A stretch of 5,755 nt of DNA from CBDVBZ01 sp965372355 (lineage in GTDB: Bacteria; Krumholzibacteriota; Krumholzibacteriia; WVZY01), in contig CBDVBZ010000180.1 of the NCBI GenBank assembly GCA_965372355.1, positions 1 through 5,755 on the forward strand, in the 5' to 3' direction. The first letter of the stretch is position 1. Each line of letters starts with the position of its first letter. The notes under the pieces were generated by a model. That model ran no database searches. It was not told the origin of the DNA and worked only from the letters and a program-made list of their open reading frames with translations. Both the position numbers and the translations under genes were made by a program. Shown in pieces: positions 1 through 5,755 of this stretch.

Positions 1-584
1 CACTCGACGAAGTGATCGCCGAACACTGCCGCGCGCGCGAGGCGAGCGCCACGGTCAAGGCAAAATTCATTCAGACCAAGGTGTTTACACTGTTCGATGA
101 GACGGAGAACTCAAAGGGCACACTGTTTTTCGCCCAGCCCGATCGGATCTGCTGGCAATACGAGTCCCCCGATAAATCGTCGACCGTTATCAACGGGAAG
201 ATCGGTTGGTCGGTTTTTCCTGACATCAAACAGATTCAGAAGTTCGGGCTGGACGGCTCGAAAACAAACAAGGTTCTGTCGATCGTCGGCTTCGGCACAT
301 GCGGAACGCCGCTGACCGAGTCTTTTAATATTGAAATGGGAGAGGTCAGAAAGGGGGTGTACGTCCTGTTGTTGGAACCGACCGATCCCGATATCACCCC
401 CTACTTCTCGCGTATCGATCTGGCCCTCGATCGATCCGATTATTTACCCCGCGAAATAACACTGCACGAAAAGGCGGGAGACCTCCTCCGGTTCGAGTTC
501 TCCGGGTTGATACGGAATACAAGACTGGCCGATTCGATCTTCGAGTATGCTGTCCCGGATGGTTACGAGGTAGTCGAGTACTGA
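1..584 (+). CDS. lolA: LolA-family outer-membrane lipoprotein carrier protein (5' end outside window)
   Basis: LolA is the periplasmic chaperone that takes lipoproteins from the LolCDE transporter in the inner membrane and carries them in a hydrophobic half-barrel to the outer membrane. The frame is open to the left edge (Leu-Asp-Glu precedes the GTG at 12), so this is the mature part without its signal peptide; the GTG is not a convincing start. Counting that Val as 1, family features are the early F-I-Q motif (19-21), a beta segment G-T-L-F-F followed by P-D-R-I-C-W-Q-Y-E-S-P (43-53), I-N-G-K-I-G-W (60-66), and a C-terminal V-P-D-G-Y-E-V-V end. About 190 visible residues match the usual mature LolA length. 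The position of E. coli Arg43 (in K-R-P) appears to be Gln here (A-Q-P, 41-43), and there are three Cys (6, 47, 97). It could be a LolA-like paralogue; no lolB is visible. The neighbouring genes converge on it from the other strand. Confidence 0.8.
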   Translation, partial: LDEVIAEHCRAREASATVKAKFIQTKVFTLFDETENSKGTLFFAQPDRICWQYESPDKSSTVINGKIGWSVFPDIKQIQKFGLDGSKTNKVLSIVGFGTCGTPLTESFNIEMGEVRKGVYVLLLEPTDPDITPYFSRIDLALDRSDYLPREITLHEKAGDLLRFEFSGLIRNTRLADSIFEYAVPDGYEVVEY

Positions 585-621
585 TATTCTTTACTGCGCA
601 GTCTTGCTGCTGTTTTTTCGC

Positions 622-783
622 ATGGCCGACTCGAACCGGTTTCGTACAAACAAGAGTGTGGTCGATGAACTGCTTCTCCTCAAGTCCCGTGCCGCGGACA
701 CCGGGAGTGGCCAAACGAACGCTCGAACAGATCAAGAGCTGGGCGCCAGCAGGAGGAGAAAGAGCTCAACCTATACGCGTTAG
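622..783 (+). CDS. Possible small protein, 53 residues, unrecognised
   Basis: An ATG at 622 opens a frame closed by TAG at 781-783. The product is hydrophilic: it begins M-A-D-S-N-R-F-R, has a short Leu-rich helix-like stretch (V-V-D-E-L-L-L-L-K-S-R, residues 13-23) and ends in a basic Arg/Lys tail. About 63% of third positions are G or C, in keeping with real genes but not decisive. Against it: no Shine-Dalgarno sequence precedes the ATG, only a T-rich stretch. The same frame is open upstream back to a stop at 571 and would add a hydrophobic run (I-L-Y-C-A-V-L-L-L-F-F) if a non-ATG start such as TTG 604 or ATT 586 were used. That would make a one-span membrane peptide overlapping or abutting the lolA stop. 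I do not recognise it; it may also be non-coding or a gene remnant. Confidence 0.25.
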   Translation: MADSNRFRTNKSVVDELLLLKSRAADTGSGQTNARTDQELGASRRRKSSTYTR

Positions 784-808
784 AGTTGGAAATCCCTGTC
801 AGCACGCC

Positions 809-827
809 CGGGATATTGCATACCCCG
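809..827 (-). terminator. Hairpin downstream of the antiporter gene, possible terminator
   Basis: Read on the minus strand, a 19-base segment about 32 bases past the antiporter stop folds as an 8-pair stem with a GCA loop: four G/C pairs at the base, one G-U wobble, three A/T pairs at the top. On the plus strand the wobble becomes an A-C mismatch, so the hairpin is better suited to the minus-strand transcript. No T-run follows, so an intrinsic terminator is not well supported; it may instead be a 3'-end stabilising hairpin. It lies in the convergent gap between lolA and the antiporter. Confidence 0.3.
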
Positions 828-859
828 AGCCAGAGACAATACTATTGGGGATCTCTAGC

Positions 860-2668
860 TCAGCGCGTCACGAGGAAGAGAACAAATACAATGATGGTTG
901 GAGTGAGCGCTGCGCCGAGAAGACCCGCCGGGGAGACGCCGTTGTCGAAGTATTTCTTCAGCAAGGAAATGCCCGCCGGGTTGGGAGCGTTGGCGATGAT
1001 GGTTAGACCTCCGCCCGCAACGGCACCCGCGACAACCGCGTACTTGAGCGCGTCGCTGAAGCCGGGTACTAGTGTGGCGAGGTACGTGATTGCCGCGTTG
1101 TCATTGAACGCCGTCAATACGGTGGCCACCGCCATCAGCGATATCTCTCCCAAATTCCCCAGTATCGGCGCGATCCACCAACCCTGCACACCGCCGTGTA
1201 TGACGAGTCCGGCGAGGAAGAACCCCACGAGCAGCGCGGGCTTTAGATCGATACGATTCTGGTAATCCTTGCTGACCTGCGCGAAGCCGAGAAAGAACAA
1301 CATCCCAATTATGAAGAGCGGCGGGTGGTGCGCATTCAGTATCGTCCAGCCCATAAAAAGTATGTGCACCAAGGTTACCCACAAAGGCACCGGATCATCG
1401 CGTTTGTCCCAGTCGGGATCGACAAACATCCCGCGCTCGCCGGGCTTCAGCAGTCCCGGCACCAGGCGTCTCATTTCCCGCAACCTGATCTCCTCGAACC
1501 TCTGCGAGAACGCCTCGCGTATGAGCTTCTCGTCGACATCTCTTTTTTGCAGTTCGGGAAGGAACTGCTTCTCGAGTTGCGCCCGGATCTGATCAATGAC
1601 GCCCGAAATCTGCCCCTCGACCCGGTCGCGCGTGCCGGTGTCGGTCATGATGCTACGCGTGAGCTGGCTGAAACGCGCATCCACATTCTCTCGGGTCAAA
1701 AATCGTGTTTGAATCTCCTCCTTCAACCTGAAAACGGCGTATTTGCCTTCCAGCGTCACCAACTCCCGACGAAACAGCATGAAGTAGAGCCCGCTGGATA
1801 TAAAGATGCCAGCGGCCGCTTTCCAACCAAAATGCAACAACATGTGTCCCATATCCCAGCCCCAGGGGGCCGCCACCATCAGCACCGGCGGCGCGGCGAA
1901 ATGTGTAAGCGTTCCACCGACTGACACATTGACGAGAAGCAGGCCGAGGGTAGCGTATTTGAACTTTGGGCTGGGATCGAGGGCATAGAACGTACGTGCG
2001 AGTAGTAGCGCCGATATTGTCATGGCTGCAGGTTCGGTGATGAACGAGCCGAGCAGCGCGCCTACTGTGAGCGTTGTAAACCACCGGGCGGAGAGCGATC
2101 CTCCGAGCATCCCGGCAATGCGGTTGATGATGTCTTCCGCGAGTCGGAGAATCGGGCGTGTTGCGGCGAGCGTCATGATGACAACGACGAACGCGGGCTC
2201 GGCGAAGTTGACCGTTTCTCCAACGTAGTGAACAGCGGTGCCCCAGTCGTAAAAAGCGAGGATCGTAATCATCAGCGCGACGGCCCAGAGGCCGAACACC
2301 ACCTCGACCTCGCCGAGAAAATGCATCAGCTCGGCGCCATGGGCCACGGAGTCGCGGCTCACTTCCCCTCTTTCAATTCTCTCCTCGTGGCTGTGGGCCC
2401 ACTTGTGGGAGATCGTGAGGAACTTTGATGTCAGAAACGTGTGGATGATGGCGAGAAGAAAGATGAGCGTGGCGACAAGGTTGAAAGGCTCTTCGCTGAC
2501 CCGGCCCTTGAGTGTAAGCCAGATGCCGCCGACGTCTTCGTAGCTCTCGAGAGCGCGGGGAAAGTCCGCGTGCCCGGACGACGATTCGGCAAAACTGCTC
2601 GTCGCGGAAAACGCCACGATCAACAGCGTGCACAGTAAGATTGCTGTCGACACGACACTTCGCTTCAT
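860..2668 (-). CDS. Putative Na+/H+ antiporter, ion transporter superfamily (PF07399-like), with signal-like N-terminus
   Basis: Predicted inner-membrane antiporter, 602 residues. Start 2668 (M-K-R-S-V-V) is chosen because GGAGGG stands 10 bases before it and it gives a clean signal-like N-terminus (basic K-R, hydrophobic core, S-F-A then E at residue 28). The in-frame ATG at 2686 has no ribosome site. A periplasmic segment (28-61) precedes the first of about 12 hydrophobic spans. Two half-repeats are visible: F-I-T-E-P-A-A (209-215) with G-G-T-L-T-H-F-A-A-P-P (251-261), and F-N-D-N-A-A (521-526) with G-G-G-L-T-I-I-A-N-A-P-N-P-A-G (552-566). This Asp/Asn/Pro-rich pair of discontinuous-helix motifs is typical of the ion transporter superfamily (NhaD, ArsB and relatives). 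The halves are separated by a charged, largely helical loop of about 130 residues (300-428). The H-F-L-G-E-V-E segment (116-122) also fits the family. The ion carried is inferred from family naming, not shown. It is the last gene of the minus-strand block. Confidence 0.82.
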   Translation of the reverse strand: MKRSVVSTAILLCTLLIVAFSATSSFAESSSGHADFPRALESYEDVGGIWLTLKGRVSEEPFNLVATLIFLLAIIHTFLTSKFLTISHKWAHSHEERIERGEVSRDSVAHGAELMHFLGEVEVVFGLWAVALMITILAFYDWGTAVHYVGETVNFAEPAFVVVIMTLAATRPILRLAEDIINRIAGMLGGSLSARWFTTLTVGALLGSFITEPAAMTISALLLARTFYALDPSPKFKYATLGLLLVNVSVGGTLTHFAAPPVLMVAAPWGWDMGHMLLHFGWKAAAGIFISSGLYFMLFRRELVTLEGKYAVFRLKEEIQTRFLTRENVDARFSQLTRSIMTDTGTRDRVEGQISGVIDQIRAQLEKQFLPELQKRDVDEKLIREAFSQRFEEIRLREMRRLVPGLLKPGERGMFVDPDWDKRDDPVPLWVTLVHILFMGWTILNAHHPPLFIIGMLFFLGFAQVSKDYQNRIDLKPALLVGFFLAGLVIHGGVQGWWIAPILGNLGEISLMAVATVLTAFNDNAAITYLATLVPGFSDALKYAVVAGAVAGGGLTIIANAPNPAGISLLKKYFDNGVSPAGLLGAALTPTIIVFVLFLVTR

Positions 2669-2678
2669 CGCTGATTCA

Positions 2679-2684
2679 CCCTCC
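2679..2684 (-). promoter_or_regulatory. Ribosome binding site fixing the antiporter start at 2668
   Basis: GGAGGG, continuing as GGAGGGTGA, lies 10 bases upstream of the ATG at 2668. The alternative in-frame ATG at 2686 overlaps the upstream edge of this site and has no purine-rich site of its own, so the downstream ATG is preferred. Confidence 0.7.
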
Positions 2685-2692
2685 ATGGCAGG

Positions 2693-2698
2693 ATTGTA
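2693..2698 (-). promoter_or_regulatory. Weak -10-like element before the antiporter gene
   Basis: TACAAT on the minus strand sits about 25 bases before the ATG at 2668. A transcript starting about 7 bases downstream would have a leader of roughly 18 bases that still contains the GGAGGG site. No good -35 hexamer lies at 16-18 bases, and there is no extended -10. It would give the antiporter its own promoter in the 99-base gap after the ZIP-like gene. The support is weak. Confidence 0.22.
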
Positions 2699-2767
2699 CC
2701 GGAACTAATGCTGCGCGACGAGAAGGACCATCCATTGCCACGAAACGAGTCAATTGCGGCTCGACAC

Positions 2768-4147
2768 TCACTCCAGCAGCTTGAACAGTATGGCGGCCAG
2801 AAACCCGGCCAGTGTGCTCAACCCTACCTCGCTCGGCTTGCCGTGCGCCGCCGCCTCGGGGATCATTGCCGCCGCGATCATTGTGAGCATAGCGCCCGCG
2901 GCCACGCCCTCTGCGAACACCAGCCAGGTCTCGCTCAGCACGCCGGCAAGCAGATAACCGAGACCTGCCCCCACGGCCGTCATCACCATCAGCGCAAACC
3001 ACATGAGAAAAATCCGGCGCTTGGTCCAGCCCGCAGCCAGCATGTTGGCCGAACTCGACAGCGCCTCGGGAAAATTGGATAGAAACAGCCCGGCTATCAG
3101 TGTGTATGGGATCGCGTGCACGAACCTCAGGGAATCACCCGCGGGATGAGCCGCGATCACCACAAAGAGCCCGGCGCCAATGACGATGCTCTCGGGGATG
3201 CCGTCGAGCAGGATTCCCAGCCAGACGGCCAGTGGCGAGCCCTTGTGTTCCGCATGGGCGCGGCGGATCGCGAGCGCCGGCACTTCTGCTCCGAGTCGCA
3301 GGGCTGAGGCGGCTGAGCGGGTCCACTCGACAGCTGCATCGAGCCGTGAAATCAGGTGCTGCTCGAGCTGATCCATACGTTCACCGGCCAGGTCGCGGCA
3401 GGCCTCGTCGAACTCGGGAGACAAGGCACGGAGGTGGTCGACGTCTTCACGCTTCAGCGCGAGGCACCTCAGATCGCTCTTCGCCCTTATCATCCCTAGG
3501 TTCGTCATTTCGGGGACAAACAGCGGAACCACGCCAATCAGCGTCCCCGGTCCAAAGGTTGCAGCGAGTTTACCGTGGACCCCCTCGGCGTCCACCTCTC
3601 CTTCCAACACGATGTACGCGTGGGAGACTTCGACGCCAGCGCCCGAGACTAGCTCGTCCTGCTTGAAGTTCACGGGTGTCAGCATGCCAGCGACCACCTG
3701 CGCCATCTCGCCAGGCAGCGCGTCAAAGGGGCGAACTTCGAGCACCTCCTGCATCATCTCGCGCACCTCTTCGCGGCGACGTTTTGCCATGTGCGCCAGC
3801 GTCGTGGAGGTCTTGCGCAGGTAGCCGCCTTGCTTGTTGACCACGGCGTCCAGCGCCACGAACAGCATGCCTCCGAGCACGCCACCAACGACCAAGGCAA
3901 AGAAGTTGGCGCGGGGATTTCCCTCGTGCGCGTGATTCGTGTCCGCGAGGGCAAGAGCGGTGGGCGCCACGAGTTCCACGCTGAGCGCCGCGATCAACGC
4001 ACCGGCGCCAAAAGCAGCAAAAATCGCAATGTAACGCTGAGGAAAGTGTACGTTCAAGCCCACGAGTGACCCAAGAGGCAACGACACGGAGCTGACCGCG
4101 CCCAGCGTCAAAGCCCAGACAACGAACATGAGCGTCGAATCTTCCAT
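2768..4147 (-). CDS. ZIP-like metal transporter with an inserted cyclic-nucleotide-binding-like domain
   Basis: 459 residues. Eight hydrophobic spans at about 5-30, 38-58, 83-104, 306-333, 343-368, 378-403, 407-432 and 441-458 reproduce ZIP topology, a family that moves Zn, Fe, Mn and similar ions into the cytosol. TM4 has D-G-I-P-E-S (315-320) and TM5 S-N-F-P-E-A (357-362), both reading as variants of the ZIP H-N-x-P-E-G motif; TM7 has V-A-A-G-A-M-L and I-P-E-A. The TM3-TM4 loop, cytosolic in ZIPs, is replaced by a basic helix (about 105-137), a CRP-type beta-roll domain (about 138-250: Y-I-V-L-E-G-E-V-D, F-G-P-G-T-L-I-G, I-R-A-K-S-D-L-R-C-L-A-L) and a helical linker (about 255-300). The domain lacks the CRP Glu72, Arg82 and Ser83 equivalents, so ordinary cAMP binding is doubtful. 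Start 4147 has GAGGG 7 bases upstream and lies one base after the transpeptidase stop; an upstream ATG at 4270 would add 41 hydrophilic residues inside that gene and is rejected. The substrate is not determinable; transport activity itself is inferred. Confidence 0.8.
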   Translation of the reverse strand: MEDSTLMFVVWALTLGAVSSVSLPLGSLVGLNVHFPQRYIAIFAAFGAGALIAALSVELVAPTALALADTNHAHEGNPRANFFALVVGGVLGGMLFVALDAVVNKQGGYLRKTSTTLAHMAKRRREEVREMMQEVLEVRPFDALPGEMAQVVAGMLTPVNFKQDELVSGAGVEVSHAYIVLEGEVDAEGVHGKLAATFGPGTLIGVVPLFVPEMTNLGMIRAKSDLRCLALKREDVDHLRALSPEFDEACRDLAGERMDQLEQHLISRLDAAVEWTRSAASALRLGAEVPALAIRRAHAEHKGSPLAVWLGILLDGIPESIVIGAGLFVVIAAHPAGDSLRFVHAIPYTLIAGLFLSNFPEALSSSANMLAAGWTKRRIFLMWFALMVMTAVGAGLGYLLAGVLSETWLVFAEGVAAGAMLTMIAAAMIPEAAAHGKPSEVGLSTLAGFLAAILFKLLE

Positions 4148-4148
4148 G

Positions 4149-5755
4149 TTATCGCCCTCGCTGGTTGATATGCCTGTCCCTCGCTCGAAACTCGCCGTCC
4201 AGCCCAGCGAGGATGGGTTCATCTCTCCCATAAATATCTTCGCGGAAATTGATTGCGCCGTCATCGACAAAAGCGGTCCAGTAAAGAAGGAACACAGGCA
4301 ACGGCTGTCCGAGATGTACGGTTTTGGTCTCTGCCGATTCTATGAGATCCTCGATCTTGTCGATATTCCATTGTTCCGGATCATTAAGAAGGATCTCAGC
4401 AAACTCGAGCGGGTACTCGACCCTTATGCAGCCGGAGCTGAACGTCCTCTTGGATTGAGAGAAAAGGGAGCGGCTCGGGGTGTCGTGGAGATAGACGAAG
4501 TACTTGTTAGGAAAAATGAATTTGACTCGGCCCAAAGCGTTGTTCGGCCCGGGATCCTGGCGCAGGGTGTAGGGAAATCCGCTGCTAAGATACTTCTTCC
4601 AGTCTACCTCTGCAGCGGGGATAACTCTGCCCTCACGATCGATTACCTTGATATTCTCTCTGTCGAGATATGCCGGATCCTCTACCGCTTTCGGAATGAT
4701 GTCTTCTTTCAGAAGCAACGGCGGCACGGTCCATGTGGGGTTGAATACGAGGTACTTCATGTCCTCGCGAAATACCGGGGTCTCGCGAACTTCTTTGCCA
4801 ACTTGCGCTCGGGAACGCCAGACGAGTTCCTCGTCCTTCACGTAGAACACCTCGAATCCGGCGATATTAACCACGACAAAAGTGGGAGAATCGTCCTGCA
4901 ACACCCACCGGAGACGCTCGAGGTTGACCCGGATCATTTCTATCCTCTCAGATACCGGCACATTGAGTGCCTCGAGCGTCGCAGGTCCCACGGCGCCGTC
5001 CACGTCCAGACCGTGACGCTTCTGGAAGCGTTCGACTCCCTCGACCAGCGCTTCGTCGAACAAGCCATGGTCCGTTTGTCCGGGTGCGAGGTCGCCGGTG
5101 ACGGCGAGCCTCTTGCGCAGCGTTGCGACCCGCTGATTCCGCGCGCCCTCCTTCAGCACATCGCCGTCGGGCATCGCCGGCCAGCCTCCCTCCTGTTCGA
5201 TCTTCCTGTACTCCACCAACGCCTTCGAAAGTGATCGATATATATCCAGCGCCGGCCTGATCTCGTCGATCGTCCGGGCGACGGCAGCGGAGCCGCCCGC
5301 CATGACGGCCTCCATCCGCTCGATGACCTCGGTGAGCTCGGCTATATCCTCGTAGATGTTCCAGGCGGTGAAGAGTCGCTCCGGGTCGACCTTCCCGAAT
5401 TTCAGGTGGTATGCCAGTGTCATGAGTGCGTCGGTGCACAGAATGTCGAGGTCCGCCGCGCGCGCCGGGCTTAGCTCGTCATACTGTGTACCGGCAAACT
5501 CATCGATCGCGGCCGCGTGGTAATCTTCGGGAATGAGTCCGTCGTCGGCCGACTCGGCGATCATCTTTCTGATCTCTTCGAGTCCCGCCGGATCGGTCCA
5601 CACTGGCTCGAAATTTCTTCTTTCGTAGAAAACGGGGAGTACCCCAATGGCTCTGACATCCACTTTCTCGATCCGCAGCGTGCCCTGAGACACCAGCACA
5701 TCCATCCTGCTCTGAATCACCTGACTGGTGGACGGTTCCTGCGCCGAACCGGCAA
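4149..5755 (-). CDS. LdtD/YcbB-type L,D-transpeptidase (5' end outside window)
   Basis: Periplasmic enzyme that joins peptidoglycan stem peptides by 3-3 links (or attaches other acceptors) through a catalytic Cys, independent of classical PBPs. The frame is open to the right edge; the residues before the GTG at 5720 read A-G-S-A-Q-E-P-S, like the end of a signal peptide, so the true start lies outside. Counting from that GTG: N-terminal scaffold domain of the YcbB type, about 10-185 (P-V-F-Y-E-R-R-N-F-E-P-V-W, D-G-L-I-P-E-D-Y-H); a peptidoglycan-binding domain, about 195-253 (R-F-Q-K-R-H-G-L-x-V-D-G-x-V-G-P-x-T-L); a YkuD catalytic domain, about 279-466. Catalytic features are L-H-D-T-P (His412) and S-S-G-C-I-R-V-E (Cys431). 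The 330-400 stretch (N-P-T-W-T-V-P onward) corresponds to the substrate-capping insertion of this subfamily. The tail (Y-W-T-A-F-V-D-D-G, I-Y-G-R-D) is also typical. All catalytic elements look intact. It is followed directly by the ZIP-like gene. Confidence 0.9.
   Translation of the reverse strand, partial: AGSAQEPSTSQVIQSRMDVLVSQGTLRIEKVDVRAIGVLPVFYERRNFEPVWTDPAGLEEIRKMIAESADDGLIPEDYHAAAIDEFAGTQYDELSPARAADLDILCTDALMTLAYHLKFGKVDPERLFTAWNIYEDIAELTEVIERMEAVMAGGSAAVARTIDEIRPALDIYRSLSKALVEYRKIEQEGGWPAMPDGDVLKEGARNQRVATLRKRLAVTGDLAPGQTDHGLFDEALVEGVERFQKRHGLDVDGAVGPATLEALNVPVSERIEMIRVNLERLRWVLQDDSPTFVVVNIAGFEVFYVKDEELVWRSRAQVGKEVRETPVFREDMKYLVFNPTWTVPPLLLKEDIIPKAVEDPAYLDRENIKVIDREGRVIPAAEVDWKKYLSSGFPYTLRQDPGPNNALGRVKFIFPNKYFVYLHDTPSRSLFSQSKRTFSSGCIRVEYPLEFAEILLNDPEQWNIDKIEDLIESAETKTVHLGQPLPVFLLYWTAFVDDGAINFREDIYGRDEPILAGLDGEFRARDRHINQRGR
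4155..4159 (-). promoter_or_regulatory. Ribosome binding site for the ZIP-like gene, inside the end of the transpeptidase gene
   Basis: GAGGG lies 7 bases before the ATG at 4147 and is embedded in the last codons of the transpeptidase (Gln-Arg-Gly-Arg-stop). The stop (TAA, 4151-4149) and the ATG are separated by a single C, an arrangement typical of translational coupling. The site supports this start over the in-frame ATG at 4270. Confidence 0.7.

Noticed and set aside
413..441. Clustered ATCGATC-type repeats in lolA
   Set aside because: They lie within conserved coding sequence (Ile-Asp-Leu and Asp-Arg-Ser codons) and look like codon coincidence.
594..618. GCAG/CTGC hairpin followed by TG and six T after lolA as an intrinsic terminator
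   Set aside because: The stem is only four pairs with a five-base loop, too weak to call, although the T-run is suggestive.
620..650. tRNA-like T-loop (GGTTCGAGTC on the minus strand) suggesting a tRNA gene in the gap
   Set aside because: The bases flanking the loop do not form a 5-pair T stem, and no acceptor stem, anticodon arm or D arm can be drawn around it.
394..735. Minus-strand open frame of 113 codons opposite the end of lolA
   Set aside because: It is antisense to the well-supported LolA C-terminus, with a low-complexity Arg/Gly-rich product and no domain signal.
837..847. Palindrome CAATACTATTG close to the antiporter stop
   Set aside because: A single-base centre cannot form a hairpin loop without losing pairs, and no known regulator site is recognised; probably chance.
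656..1265. Plus-strand open frames of 116 and 159 codons running from the gap into the antiporter gene
   Set aside because: They overlap the conserved C-terminal half of the antiporter on the other strand, lack ribosome sites and show no family resemblance.
2748..2753. TTGACT on the minus strand as a -35 box for the antiporter
   Set aside because: The bases 15-18 downstream (for example TGGTCC) do not resemble a -10 element, and it is too far from TACAAT to pair with it.
4148..4270. Longer version of the ZIP-like protein starting at 4270
   Set aside because: The 41 extra residues are hydrophilic, lie inside the transpeptidase gene and have no good ribosome site, while the ATG at 4147 has GAGGG at ideal spacing and places TM1 near the N-terminus.
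4128..5234. Long plus-strand open frame of 368 codons opposite the transpeptidase
   Set aside because: It is fully antisense to a gene with intact YkuD and peptidoglycan-binding motifs; its product has no recognisable domain and its length follows from base composition.

Overview
The window looks like chromosomal DNA from a diderm (Gram-negative-type) bacterium. It encodes a periplasmic lipoprotein chaperone (LolA family) and a periplasmic cell-wall cross-linking enzyme (LdtD/YcbB-type L,D-transpeptidase), which make sense only with an outer membrane and a periplasm. Base composition is moderately GC-rich with long open frames and little intergenic DNA. No phage, transposon, CRISPR or RNA gene is visible. 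I cannot place the organism below 'diderm bacterium'; nothing here is diagnostic of a phylum.

Layout. The left edge (1-584, + strand) holds the 3' part of a lolA-like gene whose start lies outside the window. A convergent intergenic stretch (585-859) follows. It holds a possible 53-residue ORF of uncertain reality and a hairpin that could end transcription coming from the right. The rest is one minus-strand block, transcribed right to left: a nearly complete LdtD/YcbB-type L,D-transpeptidase (5755-4149, 5' end outside the window); then, one base after its stop, a ZIP-like metal transporter with a cyclic-nucleotide-binding-like domain inserted in its central loop (4147-2768); then, after a 99-base gap, a putative Na+/H+ antiporter of the ion transporter superfamily (2668-860).

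How the genes may work together. The transpeptidase and the ZIP-like gene are almost certainly co-transcribed and probably translationally coupled. The antiporter may be read through from them or have its own weak promoter. The block therefore combines envelope remodelling with two inner-membrane cation transporters, suggesting a role in ionic or metal stress at the envelope; this is inference from context only.

The most interesting object is the ZIP-like/CNBD fusion. The regulatory domain sits in the TM3-TM4 cytosolic loop, where ordinary ZIP proteins have a variable, often His-rich loop. Residues that hold cAMP in CRP are not conserved in it, and several metal-ligand positions in the transporter half are also changed. 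It may be a ligand-gated or sensory derivative of a ZIP transporter rather than a standard zinc importer.
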